In this document: piece after piece, positions 7,344-14,120 of the stretch
How positions within the stretch are numbered: position 1 is the stretch's first letter
How the letters are laid out: each line of letters begins with the position of its first letter
Source of the DNA: CAZFPA01 sp964520975
Lineage (GTDB): Bacteria > Bacillota > Negativicutes > Selenomonadales > Selenomonadaceae
Direction: 5' to 3'
DNA: 20,225 nucleotides
Assembly (NCBI GenBank): GCA_964520975.1
Contig: CAZFPA010000038.1
Span: 1-20,225, forward strand
Notes under the pieces: model-generated
Told to the model about the DNA's origin: nothing
Seen by the model: the letters and a program-made list of their open reading frames with translations, nothing else
The model's database searches: none
Translations under genes and position numbers: made by a program

Positions 7344-8139
7344 GGAAGATATCGGCAGTGGCGATATAACGACCGAAGCTATCGTAGCCGGGGATGCGCG
7401 GGCCAAAGCCGTGATCCATGCGAAGGCACCGGGCGTGCTGGCAGGCGTGACGCTGGCACGGCGCGTCTTTTCCCTGCTGGACCCGCAGGTGGAGTTCGCG
7501 GCCTGCCGGACGGATGGCGATACGCTCACGGACACCTCCGTCATTGCCACGGTCGAGGGCCGGGCGCAGGCGCTGCTCATGGGGGAACGGCTGGCACTGA
7601 ATCTGCTGCAGCATCTCTCCGGTGTCGCGACAGCGGCACACCGGTTGTCGGCCATTGCCGCACCGTTCGGGGCACGCCTCGTCGACACGCGCAAGACGAC
7701 GCCGGGGCTGCGTACATTGGAAAAATACGCGGTGCGCGTAGGCGGTGCCGCCAACCATCGGCTGGGACTCTATGACGCCATGCTCATCAAGGACAACCAT
7801 ATCAAGGTCGCGGGCGGCATTGCCGAGGCAGTGCGCCGGGCCCGGTCCTATGCCTCCCACATGACGAAGATCGAGGTGGAGACCGAGTCGCTGGCTGAGG
7901 TCCGGGAAGCGCTGCAGGCGGGTGCCGATGTCATCATGCTCGACAATATGGCGCCGGAGCTCATGGCGCAGGCCGTGCAGCTCATCGACCATCGGGCGGT
8001 TGTCGAGGCATCCGGCGGCATCAATGAGCATACGCTCGCGGCAGTCGCAAAGAGCGGTGTCGATGTGATCTCTGTCGGAGCCCTTACCCATAGTGTGAAA
8101 GCACTCGATATCAGCATGGATATCGGCGATATTAAATAA
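7294..8139 (+). CDS. nadC: Nicotinate-nucleotide pyrophosphorylase (quinolinate phosphoribosyltransferase)
   Basis: NadC converts quinolinate and PRPP to nicotinate mononucleotide with loss of CO2, completing the quinolinate branch begun by nadA and nadB. The 281-residue product shows the family features: an N-terminal EDIGSGDITTEAI, the core DTRKTTPGLRTLEKYAV, then GGAANHRLGLYDAMLIKDNHI, the EVET strand and the barrel strands DVIMLDNM and VEASGGI. The ATG at 7294 is chosen because GGAGAG (7281-7286) precedes it at good spacing; the upstream in-frame TTG at 7279 overlaps that site. The start lies 50 bases inside the end of nadB, implying translational coupling. No terminator is evident directly after the gene. 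Confidence 0.96.
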   Translation: MELQMFGMDSQLSRWLEEDIGSGDITTEAIVAGDARAKAVIHAKAPGVLAGVTLARRVFSLLDPQVEFAACRTDGDTLTDTSVIATVEGRAQALLMGERLALNLLQHLSGVATAAHRLSAIAAPFGARLVDTRKTTPGLRTLEKYAVRVGGAANHRLGLYDAMLIKDNHIKVAGGIAEAVRRARSYASHMTKIEVETESLAEVREALQAGADVIMLDNMAPELMAQAVQLIDHRAVVEASGGINEHTLAAVAKSGVDVISVGALTHSVKALDISMDIGDIK

Positions 8140-8241
8140 ACGTGGCGGACCAGTGAAATTTTTTCGCGGCATGAAGAGGAATTTTCCCTTTGAAGGCTAA
8201 TATAGTAAAGATAAAGATTGGAGCAGAAGGGAAGTCTTGAT

Positions 8242-8679
8242 ATGATCAACGAAGAAATTGCTGATGCTATGATCCGCATGGCAAAGGAGGCCCGGCTCCG
8301 TGCGTACGGGCCGTATTCCAAGGCCAGTGTAGGCGCGTGTGCGCTCACGAGCGATGGTACGCTCTACGGCGGCTGCAATGTGGAAAATGCTTCCTATGGC
8401 CTCTCCTGCTGCGCCGAGCGGGTAGCTGTCTACAAGGCGGTAGCGGACAGCAAGCGCGAATTCGATGCGGTCGCTGTCGTCGCCGATACCGAGGAGCCGT
8501 TTGTGCCGTGTGGCTCCTGCTGCCAGGTCATGGCGGAGTTTGATATCCCGGAGATCATCATGGCGAATCTCAAGGGCGATATCCGCGTGCTCACGCTTAA
8601 GGAGCTTGCGCCCTATGCGGTGACGATGGGTACGAACCGCAGGCGCTGCGAGCAGGAAGAGGAAGAAGAAGAAAAATGA
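8242..8679 (+). CDS. cdd: Cytidine deaminase
   Basis: This zinc enzyme deaminates cytidine and deoxycytidine to (deoxy)uridine in pyrimidine salvage. The 145-residue product has the small homotetrameric type's length. The zinc site is complete: Cys57 and catalytic Glu59 (CCAER), Cys90 and Cys93 (PCGSC). The substrate motif GGCNVENASYG (43-53) is intact. The start at 8242 has AAGGGAAG upstream; the in-frame TTG at 8218 has none. The C-terminus is odd, ending in a run of acidic residues (EQEEEEEEK) coded by a purine-rich tract. The gene is separated by about 100 bases from nadC and may be in its own unit. Confidence 0.95.
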   Translation: MINEEIADAMIRMAKEARLRAYGPYSKASVGACALTSDGTLYGGCNVENASYGLSCCAERVAVYKAVADSKREFDAVAVVADTEEPFVPCGSCCQVMAEFDIPEIIMANLKGDIRVLTLKELAPYAVTMGTNRRRCEQEEEEEEK

Positions 8680-8682
8680 TTT

Positions 8683-8715
8683 TTCGGGGCGCGGCCTTTT
8701 TGGGGGCTGCGCCCT
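8683..8715 (+). terminator. Hairpin after cdd, weak terminator
   Basis: GGGCGCGGCC pairs with GGCTGCGCCC over ten positions with one G-U. Only two T follow, then A's, so the T-run criterion fails on the plus strand. It may still slow or stop transcripts from cdd, or stabilise their 3' ends. Confidence 0.4.
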
Positions 8716-8725
8716 TAAAAAATAC

Positions 8726-8754
8726 TGGAAAAATCGCTCTGTATGGTGTATTAT
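8726..8754 (+). promoter_or_regulatory. Possible promoter of the yhdT-panF unit
   Basis: TGGAAA (8726-8731) and TATTAT (8749-8754) are 17 bases apart. Both boxes are moderate matches. The start near 8761 would give a leader of about 175 bases. A further near-palindromic stretch, TACTTTTTAGTA, follows at 8769-8780 and could be an operator. Confidence 0.4.
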
Positions 8755-8760
8755 GAACCG

Positions 8761-8936
8761 TGACGGTATACTTTTTAGTAACTGTACATGAAGAAAGAGC
8801 ATTACCCTGTAGATTGAAGCCTATATCCGGTGGAATAGGACTGACATAGCGAATGTTTGTGGCGCAGTGCTTCTGCGTCCCTTTGTCAGGCATCCCCGGA
8901 ATGGGGATGCTTTTTTTGTTGGAGAAGGGTGAGAAA
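8761..8936 (+). promoter_or_regulatory. Structured leader with attenuator-like terminator, possible riboswitch
   Basis: Between the putative promoter and the YhdT-like gene the leader can form several hairpins. CCTAT (8821 region) with a bulged A and TCC pairs with GGAATAGG. CTGACA (8840 region) pairs with TGTCAG (8884-8889) and encloses a second hairpin, CGCAG with CTGCG. A perfect terminator (8890-8917) then lies about 20 bases before the start codon. This order, aptamer-like hairpins then terminator then Shine-Dalgarno, is that of transcription attenuators. I could not match it to a known riboswitch class. Confidence 0.45.
8890..8917 (+). terminator. Attenuator-type terminator before yhdT-panF
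   Basis: GCATCCCC pairs with GGGGATGC (8 bp, five-base loop) and is followed by seven T. It sits between the leader hairpins and the ribosome binding site GGAGAAGGG of the next gene, so it must be read through for that gene to be expressed from an upstream promoter. Confidence 0.8.
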
Positions 8937-9188
8937 ATGACAAACGAAGAGAAATATCGCCAGGTCCGCCATGAAGCGGTATGTACGGGGCTGGTGCTCG
9001 CGGCAATCATCGTATTCTGGTGCCTGGCCGGCTTTGGGGCGGCCTCCCTGGACATACGCGTGTTCCATCTGCCGCTCTGGGTCGTTACCTCCTGTATCGG
9101 GACCTGGGTATTTGCGCTCGTGCTGGTACGCATTTTGACGAAAAAGGTGTTCAAGGACATGAACCTGGAGGAGGATGACCGTGGGTAA
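8937..9188 (+). CDS. yhdT: YhdT-like (DUF997) small membrane protein
   Basis: The 83-residue product has two hydrophobic segments, at about residues 17-37 (CTGLVLAAIIVFWCLAGFGA) and 45-65 (LPLWVVTSCIGTWVFALVLV), and a charged C-terminus. Length, topology and the position directly before panF match the YhdT/DUF997 family, which accompanies PanF in many bacteria. Its role is unproven; help in assembly or activity of the symporter is inference from linkage. The start at 8937 is preceded by GGAGAAGGG; an upstream in-frame ATG at 8853 lies inside the leader hairpins and is rejected. It overlaps panF by eight bases. Confidence 0.85.
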   Translation: MTNEEKYRQVRHEAVCTGLVLAAIIVFWCLAGFGAASLDIRVFHLPLWVVTSCIGTWVFALVLVRILTKKVFKDMNLEEDDRG

Positions 9189-10713
9189 CTTATTGGAACT
9201 TTTGCCGCTGCTGCTCTTCATGGGCTTCATGGTGCTCATCAGCATCTTTGTACGCTATCAGCAGGAGCACGCGGGCTATATGAAGAACTTCGTACAGCAT
9301 TATTTTATCGGGGAACGCAATCTTGGCGGTTTTATCCTCGCGATGACGACGGTTGCCACCTACAGCTCGGTGAGCTCCTTCGTGGGCGGGCCGGGCATGG
9401 CCTGGAAGATCGGTTTCGGCTGGATCTACATGGCTATCGTGCAGGTCACGGCGATCTTTCTCGTGCTCGGCATCTTCGGCAAGCGCGTGGCACTGCTGTC
9501 ACGGAAATTCAACGCCGTGACCATTGTGGATATCATCCGCCAGCGCTTCCAGTCGGATCTCATTGCGAATATGTCGGCCTTTATCATCGTATTATTTTTC
9601 TGCGGCACGATGACCGCGCAGTTCGTGGGCGGCGCCAAGCTTTTCCAGACCGTCACGGGCTACAGCTATGAATTCGGGCTCATCCTGTTCGGGCTCGTGG
9701 TCGTCGTCTATACGACCATCGGCGGCTTCCGGGCCGTCGCGCTCACCGATACCTGCTGCGCCATCATGATGATGGTCGGTATCGTGCTGCTGCTCTACTA
9801 TGTGCTGCAGGCGGGCGGCGGCTATGACGCCATCATGACGAGCATCGAGACGAACCATCCGGAGATGCTCGATCCGCTCTCCGCGGGCAACATGCCGCTG
9901 GGCCTCTATCTTACCCAGTGGATTCTCGTGGGCATCTGTACGATTGCGCTGCCGCAGTCCGTGGTGCGTGGTATCAGCTACAAGGACACGAAAGGCCTGC
10001 ACAGTGCGATGTTCATCGGCACGATTGTAATCGGCTTCATGACCATCGGGGTGAATGCCATCGGCGTGCTCGCACATGGCGTGCTCACGGCTGATCTGGC
10101 AAGCTATGGCGGCGTGGACTATATCATTCCGCGGACCATCGTGGCGACCATGCCGCCGCTCCTGGCCGGTATTGCCATCATCGGACCGCTGGCCGCGTCG
10201 ATTTCGACGATTTCCGGTCTGCTCATCGTGGCCTCCTCGGCCATCATCAAGGACGTCTATCTCCATCACAAGGAAAAACAGGGGCGGACGGTATCATCAA
10301 AGAAACTGCGCCTGCTGAGCATGGCTGCGACCGCAGTGATCGGCGCCATTGTATTCTTCATCGCACTGGTACCGCCGAGCGTGATCTGGATCATCAACAT
10401 GTTTGCCTTTGGCGGGCTGGAGACGGCCTTCTTCTGGACGATGCTGCTGGGCCTTTTCTGGCGCCGGGCCAATCGCCTCGGCGCGCTGCTCTCGATGGGC
10501 GGCGGTACGGTCATCTACTGTCTTACGCAGGCGATGGGCTGGAAGTTCATGGGACTTCACCAGATCACCATCGGCATCACCTGCTCGCTGGCCTTCTTCG
10601 TCCTGGGCTCTCTGCTCGGCAAACCGGAGGATGAGAGCGTCCTGGAGATTTTCTTCCCCGGCCGGAAAAAAGAATCCGCCGAGGCAGTGCGCCTGGCGGA
10701 AAATGATGGTTGA
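9181..10713 (+). CDS. panF: Sodium/pantothenate symporter
   Basis: PanF imports pantothenate, the coenzyme A precursor, with sodium across the inner membrane. The 510-residue product has the sodium:solute symporter pattern of about thirteen transmembrane helices. Motifs typical of PanF include YFIGERNLGGFILAMTTVAT, YSSVSSFVGGPGMAWKIG and the helix containing GGFRAVALTD; the SISTISGLLIVASSAI segment carries the conserved sodium-site Ser/Thr residues of helix 8. The start is taken as GTG 9181 because GGAGGAGG (9167-9174) abuts the ATG at 9175 and is properly spaced only for 9181. Overlap with the YhdT-like gene suggests coupled translation. A terminator follows. Confidence 0.93.
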   Translation: MGNLLELLPLLLFMGFMVLISIFVRYQQEHAGYMKNFVQHYFIGERNLGGFILAMTTVATYSSVSSFVGGPGMAWKIGFGWIYMAIVQVTAIFLVLGIFGKRVALLSRKFNAVTIVDIIRQRFQSDLIANMSAFIIVLFFCGTMTAQFVGGAKLFQTVTGYSYEFGLILFGLVVVVYTTIGGFRAVALTDTCCAIMMMVGIVLLLYYVLQAGGGYDAIMTSIETNHPEMLDPLSAGNMPLGLYLTQWILVGICTIALPQSVVRGISYKDTKGLHSAMFIGTIVIGFMTIGVNAIGVLAHGVLTADLASYGGVDYIIPRTIVATMPPLLAGIAIIGPLAASISTISGLLIVASSAIIKDVYLHHKEKQGRTVSSKKLRLLSMAATAVIGAIVFFIALVPPSVIWIINMFAFGGLETAFFWTMLLGLFWRRANRLGALLSMGGGTVIYCLTQAMGWKFMGLHQITIGITCSLAFFVLGSLLGKPEDESVLEIFFPGRKKESAEAVRLAENDG

Positions 10714-10738
10714 GCCATCTGAACAATAGAAAAGTACG

Positions 10739-10774
10739 GCGGCAAGGCACTGAAGCCTTGCCGCTTATTTTTTT
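10739..10774 (+). terminator. Terminator after panF
   Basis: GCGGCAAGGC pairs perfectly with GCCTTGCCGC (10 bp, six-base loop) and is followed by TTATTTTTTT. It ends the panF transcript. Positions 10775-10999 beyond it hold no gene. Confidence 0.92.
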
Positions 10775-10888
10775 GCAGAGAAACAGGGATTTTTTCTGCC
10801 TGCGGGGGAGGATCGGCAGGGTTTGTTTTTACGGTGCTTCTGTTGCAGGCTGTTGCCCTGGATACAGCGGTTTTTGCTATTATGATAC

Positions 10889-10902
10889 CGCTTACGTAAA
10901 GC
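10889..10902. promoter_or_regulatory. Palindrome upstream of the sugar operon promoter
   Basis: TTACGTAA (10892-10899) is a perfect eight-base palindrome with matching GC flanks apart from one extra base. It lies about 144 bases upstream of the AACCGGTT site. It could be an auxiliary operator or the site of another regulator. No factor can be assigned. Confidence 0.3.
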
Positions 10903-10999
10903 AAAAGAGAATGTTTTGTTTGGATTTTCTGTGTTATTGTTTTGATTTGGGACTAATTTTTTATTTTCATGTGAGATTCGCTTTTTACTCAAAAATATA

Positions 11000-11027
11000 T
11001 TGACAATTCAAAAGAATTTGCTAGAAT
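11000..11027 (+). promoter_or_regulatory. Promoter of the sugar operon
   Basis: A perfect TTGACA (11000-11005) and TAGAAT (11022-11027) are 16 bases apart. Transcription would start near 11034, inside the AACCGGTT palindrome, about 34 bases before the LacI-type gene. Confidence 0.75.
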
Positions 11028-11033
11028 AAAATT

Positions 11034-11045
11034 AAAACCGGTTAC
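11034..11045. promoter_or_regulatory. LacI-family operator at the operon start site
   Basis: AACCGGTT (11036-11043), with A-rich flanks, is a palindrome with the central CG typical of LacI/GalR operators. It covers the predicted transcription start, so binding by the repressor encoded as first gene would shut off the whole operon, including itself. Confidence 0.6.
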
Positions 11046-11067
11046 AAAACAGAAGGATGTTAGAGAG

Positions 11068-12105
11068 ATGAGCGTTAATATTTATGATGTCGCACGGAAA
11101 GCAGGCGTTTCCTCGGCGACTGTATCCCGGGTACTGAATGGGCGGCCACATGTGCGGGAAGTGACCAAGAAGAGAGTCATGGATATCATCAATGAGATGA
11201 ATTACACGCCGAATGCGCTGGCCCGCAAGCTCAGTACCGGCAATACGCTGAATATCGGCTTCCTGATCCCGGATATCGAGAATCCGTTTTTCTCACATCT
11301 GCTGAGGGGCCTGACGAATGCGGCGGAGCAGTATGGCTACAATATCTTTCTTTATGGGACAGATGACAGTGTGGAGAAGGAGCATCGTTTTTTCAGCGCG
11401 GTCAAGGCCGAACGGCTGAGCGGCATCATTGTGATCCCTGTGGATGCCAATAATGTCGAAACCTGTAAGCGGTTGCTGGACTTTGAAAAGGCCAGGGTTC
11501 CCGTCGTGCTCATTGACCGCGGACTCAAGAACTGCCGTCTGGATGGGGTATTCTCCGAGGATTTCAACGGGTCGGTAGCGGCTGTGGAATGTCTGCTGAA
11601 AGAGGGCCATCGCCGTATTGCGACCATCAAGGGGCCGGAAAATTCCCGGCCGGGAAATGAGCGCTGGCAAGGCTATCTGGCTGCTCTTGACAAGTGGGGG
11701 ATCGAGCCGGAAGCGCGCTACATAGCGCAGGGCAATTTCCATCAGGAGCGCGCCTATGAGCTCATGCGGGAGCTCATGGAACAGCCGGAGCCGCCGACCG
11801 CTATTTTTTCATCGAACAATATGACATCGCTGGGCTGTCTGCGCTATCTGACGGAAAAGGGCCTGAAGCTCGGACAGGATATATCGATGATCGGCTTCGA
11901 TGACATCGAATTCCTGAACTACACGGCTATCCGGCTGAGCGTGGTGGATCGCGATATCTACAGCATGGGCTGGAACGCCATCGAGCTGCTGTCGAAGCGG
12001 CTGCAGAACAGCGAGGATGAGGTGGACGGCTGCCGGCAGGAGATCTTCATGCCGACCAGGCTGCTCCTGCGGGGCTCGGAAAAATGGAAGGGGTCAAAAT
12101 CATGA
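11068..12105 (+). CDS. LacI/GalR-family transcriptional repressor
   Basis: The 345-residue product starts with a LacI helix-turn-helix (IYDVARKAGVSSATVSRVLN, residues 5-24), followed by the hinge segment YTPNALARKLSTGNT with the Leu that inserts into the operator centre. The rest is a periplasmic-binding-protein-like effector domain (GFLIPDIENPFFSHLLRGL, then IIVIPVD, VVLIDRG, and GFDDIEFLNY near residue 275). It is expected to bind the AACCGGTT operator and release it on binding the sugar or its phosphate. It is the first gene of the operon, so it is probably autoregulated. Its TGA overlaps the next ATG (ATGA), coupling translation with the SIS gene. Confidence 0.92.
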   Translation: MSVNIYDVARKAGVSSATVSRVLNGRPHVREVTKKRVMDIINEMNYTPNALARKLSTGNTLNIGFLIPDIENPFFSHLLRGLTNAAEQYGYNIFLYGTDDSVEKEHRFFSAVKAERLSGIIVIPVDANNVETCKRLLDFEKARVPVVLIDRGLKNCRLDGVFSEDFNGSVAAVECLLKEGHRRIATIKGPENSRPGNERWQGYLAALDKWGIEPEARYIAQGNFHQERAYELMRELMEQPEPPTAIFSSNNMTSLGCLRYLTEKGLKLGQDISMIGFDDIEFLNYTAIRLSVVDRDIYSMGWNAIELLSKRLQNSEDEVDGCRQEIFMPTRLLLRGSEKWKGSKS

Positions 12106-12662
12106 GGTACAGGGAACTTTACGAAACCTTGCTCCAGGAACATCAGCAGGTATTCGAGGCCCAGGACGAAGCGGAGCTGGAGGCCTTTATGCAGGAGGTC
12201 ATGGCTGCCCGGCGCATTTTCGTCACCGGTGCGGGGCGCGAGGGCATCGCCGCCCGGAGCTTCGCCATGCGGCTCATGCACCTGGGCAAGGAAACCCATT
12301 GGCTTTGGGATGATACCACGCCTGGCATGAAGGAGGGAGACCTTTTCATCGCCATCAACGGCTCAGGCAAAATCGGGCACATCGATTATCTGCTCGACCA
12401 GGCGGGCCGGACAGGCGCCCGGCGGCTGGTGGTCACGGGAGCCCCCGGCGAGCGTACCCCGCGGGAAGCGGAGCAGGTACTGTTCCTGCCGGCCTGTGTC
12501 TACAAGGGGACCGATACCCGGGTGGTGAAATCCATCCAGCCGATGGGAAACCTTTTTGAGCAGCATCTGTTTCTGCTCTTTGATCTCCTGGTGATCCTGC
12601 TGGAGACGCGCATGAATCTTACGCCGGCGGAAATGGAAGCCCGGCATCGCAATATTGAATGA
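12102..12662 (+). CDS. SIS-domain sugar phosphate isomerase, 6-phospho-3-hexuloisomerase-like
   Basis: The 186-residue product is a single SIS domain of the length and layout of the HxlB/PHI family. Visible motifs are VTGAGREGIAARSFAMRLMHLG (43-62, in two parts), and QPMGNLFEQ...LLFDLLVILL (146-166), the family's conserved C-terminal signature with its Glu. The phosphate-binding loop, usually S-G-S-G-E-T, reads NGSGKI here (86-91), so the substrate may differ from hexulose 6-phosphate. The start at 12102 has AAGGGG upstream and overlaps the repressor stop. No 3-hexulose-6-phosphate synthase partner is in the window, so a ribulose monophosphate role is unlikely. An aldose/ketose phosphate isomerisation within this sugar pathway is inferred. 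Confidence 0.85.
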   Translation: MRYRELYETLLQEHQQVFEAQDEAELEAFMQEVMAARRIFVTGAGREGIAARSFAMRLMHLGKETHWLWDDTTPGMKEGDLFIAINGSGKIGHIDYLLDQAGRTGARRLVVTGAPGERTPREAEQVLFLPACVYKGTDTRVVKSIQPMGNLFEQHLFLLFDLLVILLETRMNLTPAEMEARHRNIE

Positions 12663-12686
12663 TAGAAGCTATAGGGAGGTTATTTC

Positions 12687-13613
12687 ATGGGGAAAAAGGT
12701 AGCAGTATTCGGAAGCTTTGTCGTCGATCTCATGGCCCGGGCGGGTCATCTGCCGAAGCCCGGTGAAACAGTGAAGGGCTCAGTGTTCAAGATGGGCGCT
12801 GGCGGCAAGGGCTTCAATCAGGGCATTGCCGCGCATAAATCCGGTGCCGATGTGGCCATGATTACCAAGATGGGCCATGACGCTTTTGCGGATGTAGCAC
12901 TGCGGGCCATGGATGAACTGGATTTTGACAAGCAGTATCTGCTTTATAACGATGAGGTCGGAACTGGCTCCGCCATCATCATGGTAGATGAAAAGACCAG
13001 CCAGAATGAAATCATCATCGTACCGGGGGCCTGCAGCACGATTACGCCGGCCGAGGTAGAGGCGCTGCGGCCGCTGCTGCAGCAATGCGCCTACGTGCTG
13101 CTGCAGCTGGAGGTCAATCAGGATGCCAATGAGGCTGTAGTGAAGCTGGCCGTTGAATGCGGCTGCCGGGTCATCCTGAACACGGCACCATACCAGCCCG
13201 TCAGCGATGAGTTCCTTTCTCAAGTGTATATGGTCACGCCCAATGAGGTAGAAGCTGAAATGATGACAGGCGTAAAGGTTGACAGCCTGGAAGCAGCGAA
13301 AAAGGCTGCGGCAGTTTTCTATGAAAAAGGTGTGAAGGTCGTTTTGATAACCCTGGGCGATCGCGGCGTGTTCCTGTCGGAGAATGGACGGGAAGAAATC
13401 CTGCCGGCCTTCAAGGTCAAGGCAGTGGACACCACGGGCGCAGGGGATGCCTTCAACGGAGGTCTTTTGACAGCCCTTTCCGAGGGCCGGGATCTCTGGG
13501 AGGCTTCGCGCTTTGCGAGTGCGCTGGCAGCGCTTTCCGTACAGAAGATCGGAACGACACCATCGATGCCTGCACGAGAGGAGGTCGAGACTTTCCTGAA
13601 AGAGCACGCATGA
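12687..13613 (+). CDS. Ribokinase-family (PfkB) sugar kinase
   Basis: The 308-residue product phosphorylates a sugar with ATP. It has both PfkB signatures: GAGGKGFNQGIAAHKSGA (37-54) and DTTGAGDAFNGG (248-259) with catalytic Asp254, plus TPNEVEAE (184-191). The overall pattern is closest to ribokinase and deoxyribokinase. The N-terminal sugar-contact motif is GSFVVDL (9-15): ribokinase normally has G-S-x-N-x-D, so the Asn that contacts ribose is replaced by Val while Asp14 stays. From memory, deoxyribokinase DeoK also lacks this Asn (G-S-N-M-V-D-L), which favours 2-deoxyribose or another sugar lacking that hydroxyl; this is inference. AGGGAGG precedes the start. It sits 24 bases after the SIS gene. 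Confidence 0.88.
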   Translation: MGKKVAVFGSFVVDLMARAGHLPKPGETVKGSVFKMGAGGKGFNQGIAAHKSGADVAMITKMGHDAFADVALRAMDELDFDKQYLLYNDEVGTGSAIIMVDEKTSQNEIIIVPGACSTITPAEVEALRPLLQQCAYVLLQLEVNQDANEAVVKLAVECGCRVILNTAPYQPVSDEFLSQVYMVTPNEVEAEMMTGVKVDSLEAAKKAAAVFYEKGVKVVLITLGDRGVFLSENGREEILPAFKVKAVDTTGAGDAFNGGLLTALSEGRDLWEASRFASALAALSVQKIGTTPSMPAREEVETFLKEHA

Positions 13614-13632
13614 ATAAAAGGAGGCTAATCAG

Positions 13633-14079
13633 ATGTTAAAGGGTATTCCAAAATGCATCAGTCCGGATCTGCTGAAAGCTCTGGCCGATATGGGACATGG
13701 TGATCTCATTGTCATCGCGGATGACTTCTATCCGGCCGTATCCATGGCCAAAGAAGGCATTACCATCAATGCGGACGGCATAGGCGCCGCCGAAATGGTG
13801 GACGCGATCCTGCAGCTCATGCCGCTGGATGTGGACTATGTGGAGCATCCCGTCATGATCATGGATGTGATGGATGAATTCAAAGACAAGATGCCTCGTC
13901 CGAAAGTATGGGACGATTTCATCGCGGCGGTCAAGCGCAACGAGCCGAAAGGCGAGGCCTGTGTAGGCTTCATCGATCGTTTCAGCTTCTACGACAAAGG
14001 CAAGACAGCTTTTGTCACGGTATCCACCGGAGAGCGTCAGCCTTATGGCTGCGTGATCCTGCAAAAGGGTGTTATGTAA
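13633..14079 (+). CDS. RbsD/FucU-family sugar mutarotase
   Basis: These small enzymes interconvert sugar anomers (and pyranose/furanose forms) so that the kinase gets its preferred form. The 148-residue product is FucU-like in length and sequence: MLKGIP..ISPDLLKALADMGHGD with the catalytic His22, then IADDFYPA, DRFSFYDKGKTAFVTVSTGE and the C-terminal YGCVILQKGV. In the family the C-terminal sugar-contact motif normally reads Tyr-x-Asn; here the Asn is Cys, an unusual change. AAGGAGG precedes the start. It lies between kinase and transporter genes, which fits a role just after uptake. Confidence 0.9.
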   Translation: MLKGIPKCISPDLLKALADMGHGDLIVIADDFYPAVSMAKEGITINADGIGAAEMVDAILQLMPLDVDYVEHPVMIMDVMDEFKDKMPRPKVWDDFIAAVKRNEPKGEACVGFIDRFSFYDKGKTAFVTVSTGERQPYGCVILQKGVM

Positions 14080-14120
14080 GACCACTTTGGTGATAAAGAG
14101 ATAAGAGGAGGGTATTATTC

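Noticed and set aside
12102..12662. Ribulose monophosphate pathway gene hxlB
   Set aside because: No hexulose-6-phosphate synthase is adjacent, the SIS loop is altered and the context is a sugar import operon.
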